Positions 21,946 through 35,400 of a stretch of DNA of 64,000 bases are shown here, piece after piece. The translations under genes were made by a program, and so were the position numbers. Source of the DNA: Anaeramoeba ignava (lineage: Eukaryota > Metamonada > Anaeramoebidae); assembly GCA_028826165.1 (NCBI GenBank), contig JAPDFW010000124.1, forward strand, positions 97,392 to 161,391, written 5' to 3'. Under the pieces are notes generated by a model that did no database searches, was not told where the DNA came from, and worked only from the letters and a program-made list of their open reading frames with translations. Within the stretch, counting starts at the first letter, position 1; each line of letters starts with the position of its first letter.

Positions 21946-23142
21946 AAATTATTCAAAAAGGAAATTAAAATTTTCATTAATTCAATTTTTGTTCCACCTT
22001 TCCAAATTTAAAAATAAAATAAAAACAAAACTCTTTTTTCTTTTTGTTTATTTCTTTTTAATTTTAAGATCACAAAAATAAAAAATAAAAAGGGGAATAA
22101 ATTGACTTAAAAAATTTAAATTAAAATAAACATAAAAAACACGAAAGAAAATTAATAATTTATCTTTTTTTTTCCTTTTTAATTCAATAATAATAAAAAT
22201 CAAAAAAAAATAAAAGAAAAAAATTTTTCTCATTGATCATTTAAAATCCAAAAAAAATTTCTCAATTCAATTTAATTTAATATTCAATTTTTATCCAATT
22301 TAATTCAATTCAATTTAATATTTCACCCAATTCAATATTATTTAATATTCATTTAATATTTCAATATTTAAATTCAATATTTAATATTCAATTATTTTAT
22401 TTAATATTCAATTCAATTCAAATTCAATATTTAATTCAATTTAATTAATTTTAATTTAATTCAATTTAAATTTAATATTAATATTATTTATTTAAATATT
22501 CAATATTTAATTCAATTCAATATTTAATTTATTTCAATATTTATTTCATTCCAATTTCAAATTTCAATTCAATATTTCAATTCAATATTTATTCAATATT
22601 CAATTCAATTTTCATTTATTTAATTCAATATTTATTCCGATATTTAATTCAATTTCAATTTAATTCAATATTTAATTCAATTCAATTTTCAATTTATTTA
22701 TTCAATCAAAATTTAATTTCAATATTTAACACAATTTAATCAATATTTCAATTCAATATTTTTCAATTCAATTCAATTTAATATTTAATTCAATTCATTT
22801 TTAATTCAATATTCAATATTTAATTCAATATTTAAATATTCAATTATTCAATGTTTGAATTTAATATTTGAATACAATTCAATATTTAATTTTAATATTT
22901 ATTAATTCAATTCAATATTTAATACCAATATTTAATTCATTTCAATTTTTAATTCAATATTTAATTCAATATTTATTTCAATATTTAATTTAATGTTCAA
23001 TTTAATATTCAATTCAATATTTAATTCAATATTCATTTCAATATTTAATTCAATATTCATTTCAATATTTAATATTTAATTTAATTCAATATTTAATATT
23101 CAATATTTATTTCAATATTTATTTCAATATTCAATTTAATAT
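21946..23142. other. AT-rich spacer without recognisable genes
   Basis: First ~300 bases of A- and T-runs, then ~880 bases of TTCAATATTTAA-type words that decay gradually with no fixed period. It ends at the stop codon of the chorein/Atg2-like gene. No coding or RNA signal was recognised. Confidence 0.7.
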
Positions 23143-26100
23143 TTAATTATCAGAAAATAAAATTTTTTGAGCTTTCTTTTTTCCTTTTTTAGAAGTTTTA
23201 ACAGTTTCTTGAGAAATTGTTACAATAACATCTTGAACTAAATTTTGATAACTACTAGATTTTTGAATTTTTAATCTTGTTTCATTCCAAATATTATTTA
23301 TTTTATTTGCAGAATCCCAAAAGAAATTGATTACAGGAAGTCCATGAATTTTTTCTTTAGATAAAGATTTTTTATAAAGTTTTAAAATTTTATCAAAAAT
23401 ATTATACCATCCATCAATCTAAATAATATTGAATAATTAAATAAATAAATAAATAATTAATTAATTAATTAGAAAATGTTTTTCCAATTTTTCGATTTTT
23501 TGATTTTTAGTTTTATTTACCCCATTATCTATTATTTCTGGAAATTGAAATGTATTACAATTTGTATCAAATGTAAAATTGAAAAATTTGGTGTTTAAAA
23601 ACATTATTTTTGCAGGAAATGATTTTACTTCCAAACGTTCTAAAAAATAAATAAATTTTGAATATAAAATTGAATTTGAATTTAATTTAGAATTTAAAAT
23701 AATTTACGAAAAAATGGTCGAATTTCATCCAAATTTGCATTTTTAGAAGGAGAAAAAAATTGATTTAAAAAAATAAAAGAATTCTCATCAATTTTCAAAT
23801 TTAAACGAAGAATACGAAAATAAAATCTGAATTCAAAAATATTTGGATATGGAATAACATAATCTAAATGAGCATCAATTATAGGGTTTAAATCATCATC
23901 AGAAATACCTTCTGTGCATAAAAATGTTGCGAGATCAATTATATCTGAATTTGAATTTAAATTTGAATCTGATTTTGATTTTGGAGTTGATTTAAATTTT
24001 GGAAATAATTTGAAATAACTATTTGTTTTTTTCTCATTTTTTGGTGTTGAATTTTCTGATTCAGTTTTCGTTTCTTCGTTATTCATTTTTTCTTGTTGAA
24101 GGAAATTATAAAACTGAAGATTTTTTGCTGAAAAATTAATTCTAAATCTTCCTAATTGATTTCGAGGAAAAAGTTCAAAATAAAAATTAAACAATTCAAA
24201 ATGGAAAATCATTTTTGTATCAAATTCATTATTTGGATTATCTGAAGAAACGTTTAAATTGATCATTAAATTGGTTGAAATTTCAATTGATAAAATTCGA
24301 GATTTACAATCAAAAATTCCCTTTTTTAATTTTTGTTCTTGAATAAGATAGTTTTTTTTGATTTTAAGTTTCTTCTCATCATCACCATTATCAAGAAACC
24401 ATTTTATAATAGGATATTCAACTTCTTCTCCCAGTTTTTGATTTGGTAAAGTTGGTTGGTTATAGTTAATTATGTTAAATTGATGTGAATCACCTGAAAA
24501 TGAATTAGTTGCTTTGTTTTTTGGGAAATTAAATAATTTTTTAAATGTATCCAAAATTTCCAATAAACTTAAATAAGATGAAGATGTGAAATTTAATTGC
24601 AATAAATTTTGATTAAAAATATAATCTAAAGTGTGAATTGTTTCATTTTCATTTTCATTTTCATTTTCATTTTCATTTTCATTTGGATTTTCATTTAAGT
24701 TAATTATAACACCAAAATTTTTAGAAAATCCAATTTTGGTTTGACTTGGTTTATTTTGTTCATTTTTTTCATTTTTAACATTTTTTTCATTTACTAGGAA
24801 AATATTTACGTCTTGGAATTGAAATGAGAATAATTTTGAGTTAAATTTAGGTTCATTTTTAACACTAAATTTTGATAAATCCCAAATTATTGATTTTTGA
24901 ATTGATGAACTTGCATCAAATTTAAGTAATACATCTTCTCCTGAAAAATAATAACTTTTTCTTGCGTTTTTTTGAGCAGGTTCTTGAGATTGGAACATTG
25001 GTTTTAAATAGTCTAATAAATTAGAAATAACTAAAGGACAAGTAAATTTGAAATTGAAATCTTTTAAATGAAAATCAAGAACAATTTCTTGATTACATTT
25101 TTTTTTAGTATAAGAAGAACGGTTATTGAAGTAAATCAATGAGAGCATTTTTGGATACTGATTTTGAATTGAAATATCTGTATTCTGCTCTGTATTTTGG
25201 ATATTTTCATTGATATCTTGATCCTGAATAATTTTTGGATCTTTTTCTTTTTTGGAAATTAATTTGAAGAAATCAATATCATTTTTATTATAAACATGAA
25301 AGAAAGATTGACCTGTAACAAAGAGAGAATCTTTATTATCAGTCTTATTATGCGAATGAATAGTCTTATGAATTAACTGCAGATTTTCTATTTGAAGAGA
25401 TAGATAGTCTATATTGTTTTTCATCAGATTTTTAGCAATAACTGCTGAAATATTTTCAAATTCAAAAGAAAATATATTGTTTTGAGTATTTTTTTCCTTT
25501 TCATCTGTTTTTGTTTTTAAATTATTGTTGATTTCTTGTGTTAACGAATCCTGGTTTGAAATGGTAAATATTGAGTCTTTCAAAGAAAAATACAGTTCGT
25601 TGATTTGGAAAAAAAATGCATAAGTTTTTTGAGGTGAATCAAACAATTTTTGATAAATATTTTTGATCCAATTTTGAAGTGTATTGAATTTATAGTTGGA
25701 AATTCTGATTATTGGTATGAAAATTTTGAATATTACATTTGAATTTTGCTCAATTTCCACTTTGTTTTCATTGATTGATTTTTCATCAGATGAATTTTGA
25801 GAAAAAGTATAATAATCACCAGCTAAATCATGTCTTTCAAACTCTTTTTTTTCGTCTTGCGATTCAGTAAGTAAAAATCTCACCATTTGTTTGTGTTCAA
25901 TCCCAATTTTTGGATAATGGAAAATGATTTGTATTGATGGATTTGGATTTCCTTTGTCATTTCCTTGAACTAGAACTGGTTTTTTTTCAATCATGATTGA
26001 ATTGATGTTATTTTTGAGAAAAAAGAAATAGTTTTTAAATGCAAAATTAATTTCCTCAAAAATGTTTTGAGTTGATAAAGTAAGATCTTGGAAATTATTA

Positions 26101-27996
26101 TCACAAAAATCTGCATTATTATTAATTCGGATTCCGACTTTCTCTATTGATTTTGATTCTATTTGTATTTGCGTAATTTTTGAAGTGTTGTTCCAATTGT
26201 AAATGATTTCTTGCATGCAAAAAATAAATGCGTTTATCATTTTGTTTATATCTTGATCTTCAATATCAATATTGATTCTTGAAAATTCATAAATGAAAAT
26301 TTCCATTAAATTATCATTTGTAAATAAATTTGCTGTGATCAAAGAGTTCGAGTTTGTATTTTCAAACGAGAGGATTTCTTTTCTTTCTTTGTTTTCTTTT
26401 TGATATAAAGCAAATCTTTTGAATGATAAATCGGTAAAATTTTTTGTTTTTGAAATGAAAGCAATTCTTTTGATGAATGATCCAAATTTATATCGGAATA
26501 TTTGATCATTATTTTCAAAGTTATTATTGATAAAAGGAAATTGAACGGAGAATTTTTTAATTGAAATTATCAAAAAAGTTGCAACATTTTCAAATGGAAA
26601 TGAAGTTTTTGTTTTGAAATTAAACGGATTATTTTGAAATTTGAAAATTTTTTTAATTTCATCAATTGTTTTTGTGAAAAGTTGATTTGGGTCTTCATTG
26701 GAATCATTCTCCAATGATTTTCTAATATTTTCTATTTGTTTCTCATTTGGATTTTTTTTTTGGAATGGTATTGAAGTGAATATAAAAGGATTTGAGAAAA
26801 AGAAGTTGCTAATAATTTGCAATAAATTAAGCAAAGGATGTAAATTCTCAATTTTTGGTTGTTGGAAAATCAATTCTTGAAATTTTAAATAGACAAAATT
26901 TTTGCAAATGATTTTGTTTTCATTTTGTTTGAAATCATTAGAATTTTGATTTTCTTGTAAATTATGATCAAATCCATGAAATAGTTTCATTTCCTGCAAT
27001 TTAAATGAGCATAATTGATTGTAATTTTGAGATCCATTAATTTTGTATTGAATTAAAAGGTTATTTTTTTGTTTTTTTTGAAAAAACTAAAATAAAATTA
27101 AATATTTTTTAAGAAGTTAAAAAGAAAAAAATTAATTAATTAATTAATTAAAAGATTAGCTACAAAATGAATAGTAATGATTGTTTTAAAAAATTCTTTT
27201 ATAATATTCTCTTTTGGAATTGATCTTTTTTTGTTTTTTGTTTTTGAATTTTGTTTTTCATGAATTTTGATTAAATTAAGTTTTCTTGTGATTTCTATTG
27301 GTAAATTATCAATGAATATTTCTTTTTGGATTGATTCTTCTTCAAAAATTAAATGGAATGAAATATTTGTGAAAATGTATTTAATTTCTTTAAAGTATTG
27401 TGAGTAATGTTGTTTGAGTTCTTGAATTAAGATAAATTGATGTTCTTCTGGAGTTTTTTCTTTTTGAAGATCATTATTACTAACTATTCAATTTTTTTTG
27501 TATAAAATATTAATTTAGATTTTAATTTAAATTTTTATTTTGATTTTTTGCTTTAAAATTAGAAGATACTTTTAATTTCTAAAATTTTTAATTTTAAAGA
27601 ATCAATTTTAATTTCCCATTTAGAATCTTTTTGATAAGTTAATTCTATTTTTGGAATATCCATTTCAAGTAATTTATAAGGTATATTTGAAAAATTTAAA
27701 AAAGAATTCAATAACTTTTGTTTTGTTTTTAAAAAAAAAAAGAAAAATTAGGAAAAATAATTTAAAATAATTTTAAATTTTAAAATAAAACAAACATTTA
27801 AATCAATTTGTAAAGAATTAAGTGAAAATTTAATTTCATTTGTTTTTGGAATAGAATTTTTTTTTGTTTTTTCATTCTCAATATTTTTAATACAAGTAAT
27901 TAATTTTGGATTAAAAAAAATTGATAAAACACTTTGAATAAAATCATTTTTATCTAAAAAATAAAGATAAAATAAAGGATCTAATTGATTTGACAT
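23143..27996 (-). CDS. Chorein/Atg2-VPS13-like lipid-transfer protein
   Basis: Six exons: 27996-27796, 27714-27570, 27483-27164, 26993-23708, 23639-23521, 23418-23143. All junctions are GT-AG and in phase, giving ~1448 residues. The N-terminus (LNSLQIDLN, IPYKLLEMDIPKIELTY, SLKLKILEIK) has the alternating beta pattern of a chorein_N domain. The C-terminal part has YFRILRLNLKIDENSFIFL followed across a splice site by RPFFQRLEVKSFPAKIMF, close in form to the strand block near the C-terminus of ATG2 and VPS13. Between lies a long beta-rich stretch with Asn/Glu tracts. Family members are bridge-like proteins that move lipids between membranes. Which subfamily it belongs to is undecided, and it is short for VPS13. 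The divergent start is 122 bp from the CH-RasGAP-PH gene. Confidence 0.6.
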
Positions 27997-28118
27997 GTTT
28001 TAAAAAAAATGAAAAAAAATGAAAAAAATAAAAATAAATTTTAAATTTTTTTTTTCATTTTTTTTTTCCTTCTTTTTATTTTTTAATTAAGAAAAACTTA
28101 AAAAAATTTTAAATTAAA
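27997..28118. promoter_or_regulatory. Divergent promoter between two genes
   Basis: A 122-bp gap separates the ATGs of the chorein-like gene (-) and the CH-RasGAP-PH gene (+). The minus strand carries TTTTTCATTTTTTTTCATTTTT near 28009-28030 and the plus strand TTTTTTCATTTTTTTTTTCC near 28045-28068, i.e. one Inr-like element for each direction. Confidence 0.5.
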
Positions 28119-31100
28119 ATGACAAACAGATTAGAATATCGTAAACTTCTTTTAAAAGTTGCATTTCATAAAGATATTTTTAGATTAAAAAAAAAACAAA
28201 ATGAAAAAATTGAAACTGTTCATCCACTTGAATTATTAAAAAGATGGATTAATTTTCAATTTAAAATCAATTCAAAAACGTTAAAAATTTCAAATATTAA
28301 ATCTGATTTAAAAGTTTATTTTTTAAAATTAAAAAAAAAAAAAGCAAAAAAAAAAATTTTTTAATTAAATTTTTAATTTAAAAAAAAGGATTGTTTAATT
28401 TTATCTCAACTTTTATTCATTTTATCTCAAAATGAAAATTTTTTATCAATTTCAAATTTACAAAATTATTATGAAAGAGCTTTAAAAATACTTGATTTTT
28501 TAAAAGAAACTGATTATACTGGTTTTTTATTTAATCCTAATAATTTAATTAAAGTGAATTTTAAACAAAAGAATTTAAACAAAAAAATTTTAAATTTAAA
28601 TTTTAATATTTTTTTCATATTAAAAAATAGGGAGATGAACCTGAAATTATTCAATTTTTAGTTAATATTTTTTTATGGAAACCAAATTTAAAAGAAATTG
28701 AAACAGAAAAAGAAGATCAAGAAAATGTATAAATTTCTTAAAATTAAAATGATTAAAAATTAAAAATTAAAATTTTAAATAAAAAAAAAAAAAGAATAAA
28801 AATCAAAATTTAGAAGTTAAAACTAAACAAAAAGATTTTGATTATGATTTAGTTCTTTCAACTTCAAGTACTTCAACTGATTTTGATTTTGATTCTGATT
28901 TTGATTCTCAAGAAGATACAGGATTTAGTCAAGATGATTTTACAAATCCAATTCAACAAGAAAAATTTGAAATGATTTCAAATAATCAATTATTTGATTT
29001 TAAAAAAAAATTAAAAACAAAAACAAATGAAAATGAAAATGAAAATCAAATTAAAAATGAAAATGAAATTGAAAATGAAAATCAAATTAAAAATGAAAAT
29101 GAAAATGAAAATGAAAAAATTTCAATTAAAGATGAATTTATATTCCACTTTCTTGATTTGGAATCATTCTCATTTTTACAATTTCAAGAAATGCATAAAA
29201 TTGAAATTATTATTCAAACTTTTAGTAAAATTTTTGAAGAAATTGATGGAAATTCAAATAATACAGATTCAGGAAAATTAGCATTTCTTCAAAGATTAAA
29301 AATGTTTCATTTAAGAAATAATTATGTAAAGAAAAAAAAAGAAAAAAGAAAGAAAGAAAATTAAATATTAAATTTTTATAAAAAATTAGGGATTGATTTC
29401 AAATTTAAATCGAAATTTATTTTTCCAAATTATTAATGATATTCTTAAATCTGATTTTAATTATTTTAATCCACTTATTCAACAACAAATTAATCAAGAA
29501 TTATTAGCCCAAGATAATTATGGATGTGATCCTTTATATATTTCTTCTCAAATCAAAGGAATTCTTCAAGAAAATTGCAAATTGGAAAAAGAAGCTGATT
29601 TATCATTATCTTTATTATTTGATTTATTTACATTTACAATGGTTGTTAAACAACAAATTACAACAAGATTAACATCAGAATTAATTGCTGATTCATTTAT
29701 TAATCCTGGTAAATAAAATTAAATTAAATTAAATTTATAAAATTAATTTATAATATTGTTTTTGTTCAAATTTTTATTTTGGTTTTTGTTCAAATTGATT
29801 TAGATCAAATGAAATTAATTCGAAATATTATTTATAAGAGTCTTGATACAGCAATATTTGGATTGATTGACTTTATTAATTTAACAAAAATATTAAAACA
29901 TTATTTCTCGTTTTTCACAGAAAAAGACTTCTTATCAAAATCTCAATTGGTAGTTTCACAAACAATAAAAATTGCACTTGGAAATACAATTAGAGCGATT
30001 GTTAACAGGATTTTAGATGATAAATCAAAAGAATTAGTTGAGAAATCAATTGCGAAAATAAATCAAGAATTTAAATCATTTGGAAATGAAAAAAATACCA
30101 ATTCACAAGTTATTGAGAAAGGAATGGAAATTCTTGGAGGATATTTGTTTGTTGAGGATATTATATTTTTACAAGCAGCACTTGATGAAGAAAATTGCTT
30201 ATCATTTCAACAACAACTTGTGGATAATTTTTATTATTTGTTTTTGCAACTTGATATTTTTATTCCGATGATTAAATTTTTAGTTTCTCGACAAATTATC
30301 ACTCAAAAAAATTCTGATATGCTTTTTAGAGCCAATGATGTTTTGGCTAAAATATTAACAAAATATTCATCACATTTTGCAAAGGATTATTTACATGAAA
30401 CTTTCCATGATATTGTTGATGAAATTTGTAAAAACGGCTTGCATTTTGAAATGGATCCTTATATTGCAATGCCTAAGAATATTGCAAGAAACTTTAAAAA
30501 TTTGAAGTTTTATTTTCCATAAATTAGTTGACAGAATTATTGAGACTTCAGATAAAATTCCTTTTGGATTCCGAATAATAACATCACATATTAGAAATGA
30601 AATGCAAATTATGGGATTGGAAGAATTTGAAAAGGCGATTGGAAGTTTAATATTTTTAAGATTTTTATGTCCAGCAATATTATTACCAATTTCATTTGGA
30701 ATTATTGATTGTTTGTTTTTATTTTTCTTCAAAAAAGAAATTTATATTCCAAAAAAAATAATAATTTCAAAAAATAAAAATTAGATTCTATCGATCCTGA
30801 AAGTGAAAGAGGTTTATTACTTTTATCTTCAACAATTCAAGCTTTAGGAACTGGAAAACAATTTGGATCAAATCGAGTTTATTTGCAGCCTTTAAATCAA
30901 GAAATTCAAGCAAAATCATCACAAACAACTGAATTATTAAAAAGAATTTCTGTAAAAGAAAACAAAAAATTAAAATAATTTCTTTAAATTTTTACTAAAA
31001 CAAAAACAAACAAAAAGAATTTTGAAGGTGAAATTTGTTATCCAACACATTTAACAATGGAAAAAATCTTGAAGAACACACCATTATCGTTTTTGGCACA

Positions 31101-31929
31101 ATTATATCAGTCACAATTAAAAAATGTGAAACAAAGCAAAGCAAATGGATATGATTTATTTTTATCAGTTCGAAGATTTATCAAAGAAAAGAAACTTTTA
31201 CAAAATCCTAAAATAGAAATTTATCAAACAGAAAAAATGATCAGAGAAACAACTCAATTGGATGAAAAAACAGGGTTTTTAATTCAAGAAATTGAATTTA
31301 TTGAGAAACTTTTATCAGAAATATCAACAAAACACACAGAAAAAAAATCAACTATTGGAACAAATGAATCGCAATTATCGCATGGATTAAACGATAAAAA
31401 TAAGTCAGAGGATTTAAGTGAAACAAGCGGAGAAACTGAATACAGTGATTCATTAACGATTCCAGAAGATGTTTATAAAGAAAAAGAGGAAGTTTATGAA
31501 GACACTTTAAATCAAAACGAAGCGGCAAGAAAATTTGAATCAGGAAAAACATTTGCAAATAGGAATTTGTTTTTTTTGTGGAAGGATAATTGGAAAACAC
31601 CAACATTAATGGAAGGATTTGGATTAATGAGAAGAAAATCAAAGAAAAAATGGAGCAAAGTTTATTTTGTTCTCAAACTTGAATTTCTTGCAATTTATGA
31701 AAATTTATCAGTTAATTGTTATAAAGATTTGATTGATATTATCCATATTACTGGTTTTTTGAAGATTGTTAAATTGAAGAAAACTTCTAAATTTAATAAG
31801 AAGAAAGTTAAACAAATTTCTATTATGACTGAAGTTCCAACAAAACAAGAAATAATAATTTCTTCTGAAAATGATTTTAATATTGAAAAGTGGTTTGAAT
31901 TATTAATTCAAATTCAAAATAATTATTAA
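28119..31929 (+). CDS. CH-RasGAP-PH domain protein, one frame break
   Basis: Exons: 28119-28313, 28389-28553, 28631-28726, 28795-29325, 29390-29708, 29804-30710, 30785-30951, 31018-31929. Splices keep frame except one break at ~30504-30516. The N-terminus rebuilds a fimbrin-type CH domain across three exons: ELLKRWINFQFK, SDLKDCLILSQLL, RALKILDFLKE, GFLFNPNNLIK. The middle is a RasGAP domain: GISSQ-like helices, IIETSDKIPFGFRIITSHI, then GSLIFLRFLCPAILLP with the family FLRF.CPA signature, and RGLLLLSSTIQALGTGKQFG. The C-terminus (~31600-31926) is a PH domain starting LMEGFGLMRRKSKKKWSKVYF. The break needs one base removed in gaagttttattttcc so that NLK continues into HKLVDRIIETSDK. The role is presumably Ras-GTPase control at cortical actin. 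Confidence 0.75.
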
Positions 31930-31934
31930 TTTTT

Positions 31935-32160
31935 TTCAACAATTAATTTTTCAACAATTAATTTTTCAACAATTAATTTTTCAACAATTAATTTTTCAAC
32001 AATTAATTTTTCAACAATTAATTTTTCAACAATTAATTTTTCAACAATTAATTTTTCAACAATTAATTTTTCAACAATTAATTTTTCAACAATTAATTTT
32101 TCAACAATTAATTTTTTAACAATTAATTTTTCAATAATTAATTTTTCAACAATTAATTTT
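31935..32160 (+). repeat. 15-bp minisatellite (CAACAATTAATTTTT)n
   Basis: About fifteen nearly perfect tandem copies begin a few bases after the stop of the CH-RasGAP-PH gene, between two convergent genes. Confidence 0.95.
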
Positions 32161-32289
32161 CAATGTGTAATTTGTTCCAATTTCTTTTTTTTTTTTAATG
32201 AAACGAATTAATAAAAAAAAAGAAATTCAATTTAAAAATAAAAGAAAAATTTTCAAAAGAATGATCCACTTTTTTTTTTGGCTCAGCAA

Positions 32290-32425
32290 AAAAATAAAAG
32301 AAAAAAAATAAAAGAAAAAAAATAAAAGAAAAAAAATAAAAGAAAAGAAAATAAAAGAAAAGAAAATAAAAGAAAAGAAAATAAAAGAAAAGAAAATAAA
32401 AGAAAAGAAAATAAAAGAGAAAAAG
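32290..32425 (+). repeat. AAAATAAAAGAAAA minisatellite
   Basis: Tandem 14-15-bp A/G units just beyond the 3' end of the WD40 gene. The reverse strand yields a Leu/Phe/Ser-rich open frame which is an artefact. Confidence 0.9.
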
Positions 32426-32433
32426 AGGAATAA

Positions 32434-35400
32434 TTAAAAAACTTGAGTCTTATCAACCTTCTTAGCTCTCCTTCTTCTTTCAGATTGAATAGCAGCCAAT
32501 TTCCTATCATATTCCACTTGTTCATTAAGAGGGACTTTCTGAACAAAACTGTTATCAAATTGTCCACCAAAGATAGGCCAAACTCTAAGCATACCATTTT
32601 CACTACCAGTAACAAAGGAGTCATTTCCGACGGTGAGACAAGTAAAGGGAGCCTCTTGGGGGACAGAATACAAAGCGACACAGTCAAAAGGCTCAGTGAG
32701 ACTAAAACAACGAACAGTGAAATCAACTGAACAAGTAAGAAGAAAACGGTTGTCTTTTGAGGCGCCAATACCAACGATCTTGCCCCAATGTTCTGTGATG
32801 GTTCTCACGCATTTCATTGACTGTTGGTTGTCTGCAATGAGCCAAATCTTTGCGGTCTTGTCCCACGACCCTGTGCAAAGTAGTTCCTTATTTGACTGGA
32901 AATCCTTGCACCAACACATGCATTCAATTAGCGCTTTATGCGCGTTTGATTCGGAAAACTTCTTGCTTAATCCCGCTTTCCGGGTGTTGGGTTTGAACAC
33001 GACAATTTTGTGATCGTTTCCGCATGACGCGAATAAATTGGATTGTTTATTAAATCCAAAGCAATTAACGTGACCTTCATGCTCATTGACGTTGTGGCGC
33101 GGCTTGATTTTCTCAGGAACAAGAACGTGCTGGATACCTGGCCGGAACTCAAATGAATTGATATCGAAATCACTTTGTGTAAGTAACTCAGCGCGAGTCA
33201 TTCTTTTGGGGGAATAGGTTTTTTTTAGTTGCCAAGTCAGAAGCGTGAAATCATTAGAAGAAGACACCATCATGCTGCCATCTGGCGAGATTGCGATGTA
33301 CTTGATCTTTCCGCTGTGGCCGACAAACCGTGCGACTTCCTGAAGAACACAAGTTGCGTCGTTATCTTGGACATAACTTGGATGCAAAGCGAATCCTTTT
33401 AGATCATAAGAAGATCCGCCGATAACAAGGAACTTTTTATCGGGAGCTAAGGACAATGATTGCACGGAATTGTGGAAGTTGATTTGCATGAGCCTGCCGA
33501 GGGTGTCAATGTCATACTGGTAAACTGTGTAATCAAGTGAGCCTGAGAAAATGGTTCGAATTGCTGTGTCTCTTTGTTGGTTGTCATTCTGTTGCGCCTG
33601 ATCTTTTCCATCGAGCTCGTCTTCTTCTTCTCGTTCATCAAGGCAGATTGACGTGATGGCCTTTTCTCTGGCCGATAAATTCATGAACAAACCCAATTTT
33701 CAGTGGGTTTACAAAGCTCCAAATTCGAATTGAATTATGCATTGATGATGTTATTGCTAATGGTGCCGTTGGTGACATCTCAAATGATGATATTCCTTCC
33801 TCGTGTGCTTCAAGATCGTTCAGGAGATGTGCTCCTCCTTCAAGTTGATCTTTGATTAATGTTGTTAGTGATACATCGTCTTCTAAGATTTTTCGAAGTG
33901 CTTCGTTGTCTACTGTTTCTAGAACATCTTCTAATCCTCCGTCTCCTTTTGTTTCCGTTCTTTCCGTTTCTTTTCATTTAATTTTAATTTTATAAATGAA
34001 TTTTAATTTTAATTTTATAAATGAATTTTAATTTAATTTTATAAATGAATTTTGATTTTAATTTTATAAATGAATTTTAATTTTAATTTTAATTTTATAA
34101 ATGAATTTTAATTTTAATTTTAATTTTAATTTTAATTTTAATTTTAATTTTATAAATGAATTTTGATTTTGATTTTAATTTTAATTTTAATTTTAATTTT
34201 ATAAATCAATTTTAATTTTAATTTTAATTTTAATTTTAATTTTAATTTTAATTTTATAAATGAATTTTAATTTGATTTTAATTTTAATTCTAATTTAATT
34301 TTATAAATGAATTTTAATTTTAATTTTAATTTTGATTTTAATTTTAATTCTAATTTTAATTTTAATTTTAATATTAATTTTTATAAATCAAATTTAGTTT
34401 CATTTTAATTTTGATTTGATTGTTTACTCTCTTCCTTGTTATCCTTAGAAGATAATTCCCAAACTTTAATAGTCTTATCAGCAGAAGCAGAAATAAGAAT
34501 AGTTTCATTTTTCAAGAGAATCAACCTTTTAATATCACCTTTATGGTCAGAAACAGAATCAACTTTTTTGCCAGATTTTGTACTCCACAAAATAATATCA
34601 TTATCTCTTGCACCACTCCAAATCCTCGATCCATCTTGTGTAAAAGTAAGCGCAGTAATATCACCTCTATGACCTTCTATTGAGTTTTGCTGAGCTATTT
34701 TCACGCTACTATCATCTTTTTCATGTTCTTCTGCTGTGAAAAAGTTATTCAATTTGCTAATATCCCATAATTTTATTGTTGAATCTCTTCCTGCACTCGC
34801 TAATACTTGTGTTGCTGCACAATAAGAAAATACTAAAATTGGTGCTTTGTGTGCGTTTATTGTATCGATACATTGTGCTTGATCTCCTCTCATATCCCAT
34901 GCTTTTAATGTTGTATCAGATGATCCTTATAATTTTATAAATGAATTTTAATTTTAATTTTGATTTTAATTTTATAAATGAATTTTAATTTTAATTTTAT
35001 AAATGAATTTTAATATTATAAATGAATTTTAATTTTAATTTTGATTTTAATTTTAATTTTAATTTTAATTTTAATTTTAATTTTAATTTTAATTTTAATT
35101 TTAATTTTATTTTAATTTCAATTTTATAAATGAATTTTAATTTTAATTTTAATTTTAATTTTAATTTTATAAATGAATTTTAATTTTTAATTTTTAATTT
35201 TAATTTTATAAATGAATTTTAATTTTTAATTTTAATTTTTATAAATGAATTTTAATTTTAATTTTAATTTTATAAATGAATTTTAATTTTAATTTTAATT
35301 TTAATTTTAATTTAAATTTATAAATGAATTTTAATTTTAATTTAATTTAATTTTATAAATGAATTTTAATTTTAATTTTATAAATGAATTTTAATTTAAT

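Noticed and set aside
32283-32774. 163-codon minus-strand frame
   Set aside because: It is the WD40 exon read in another frame plus an A/G minisatellite.
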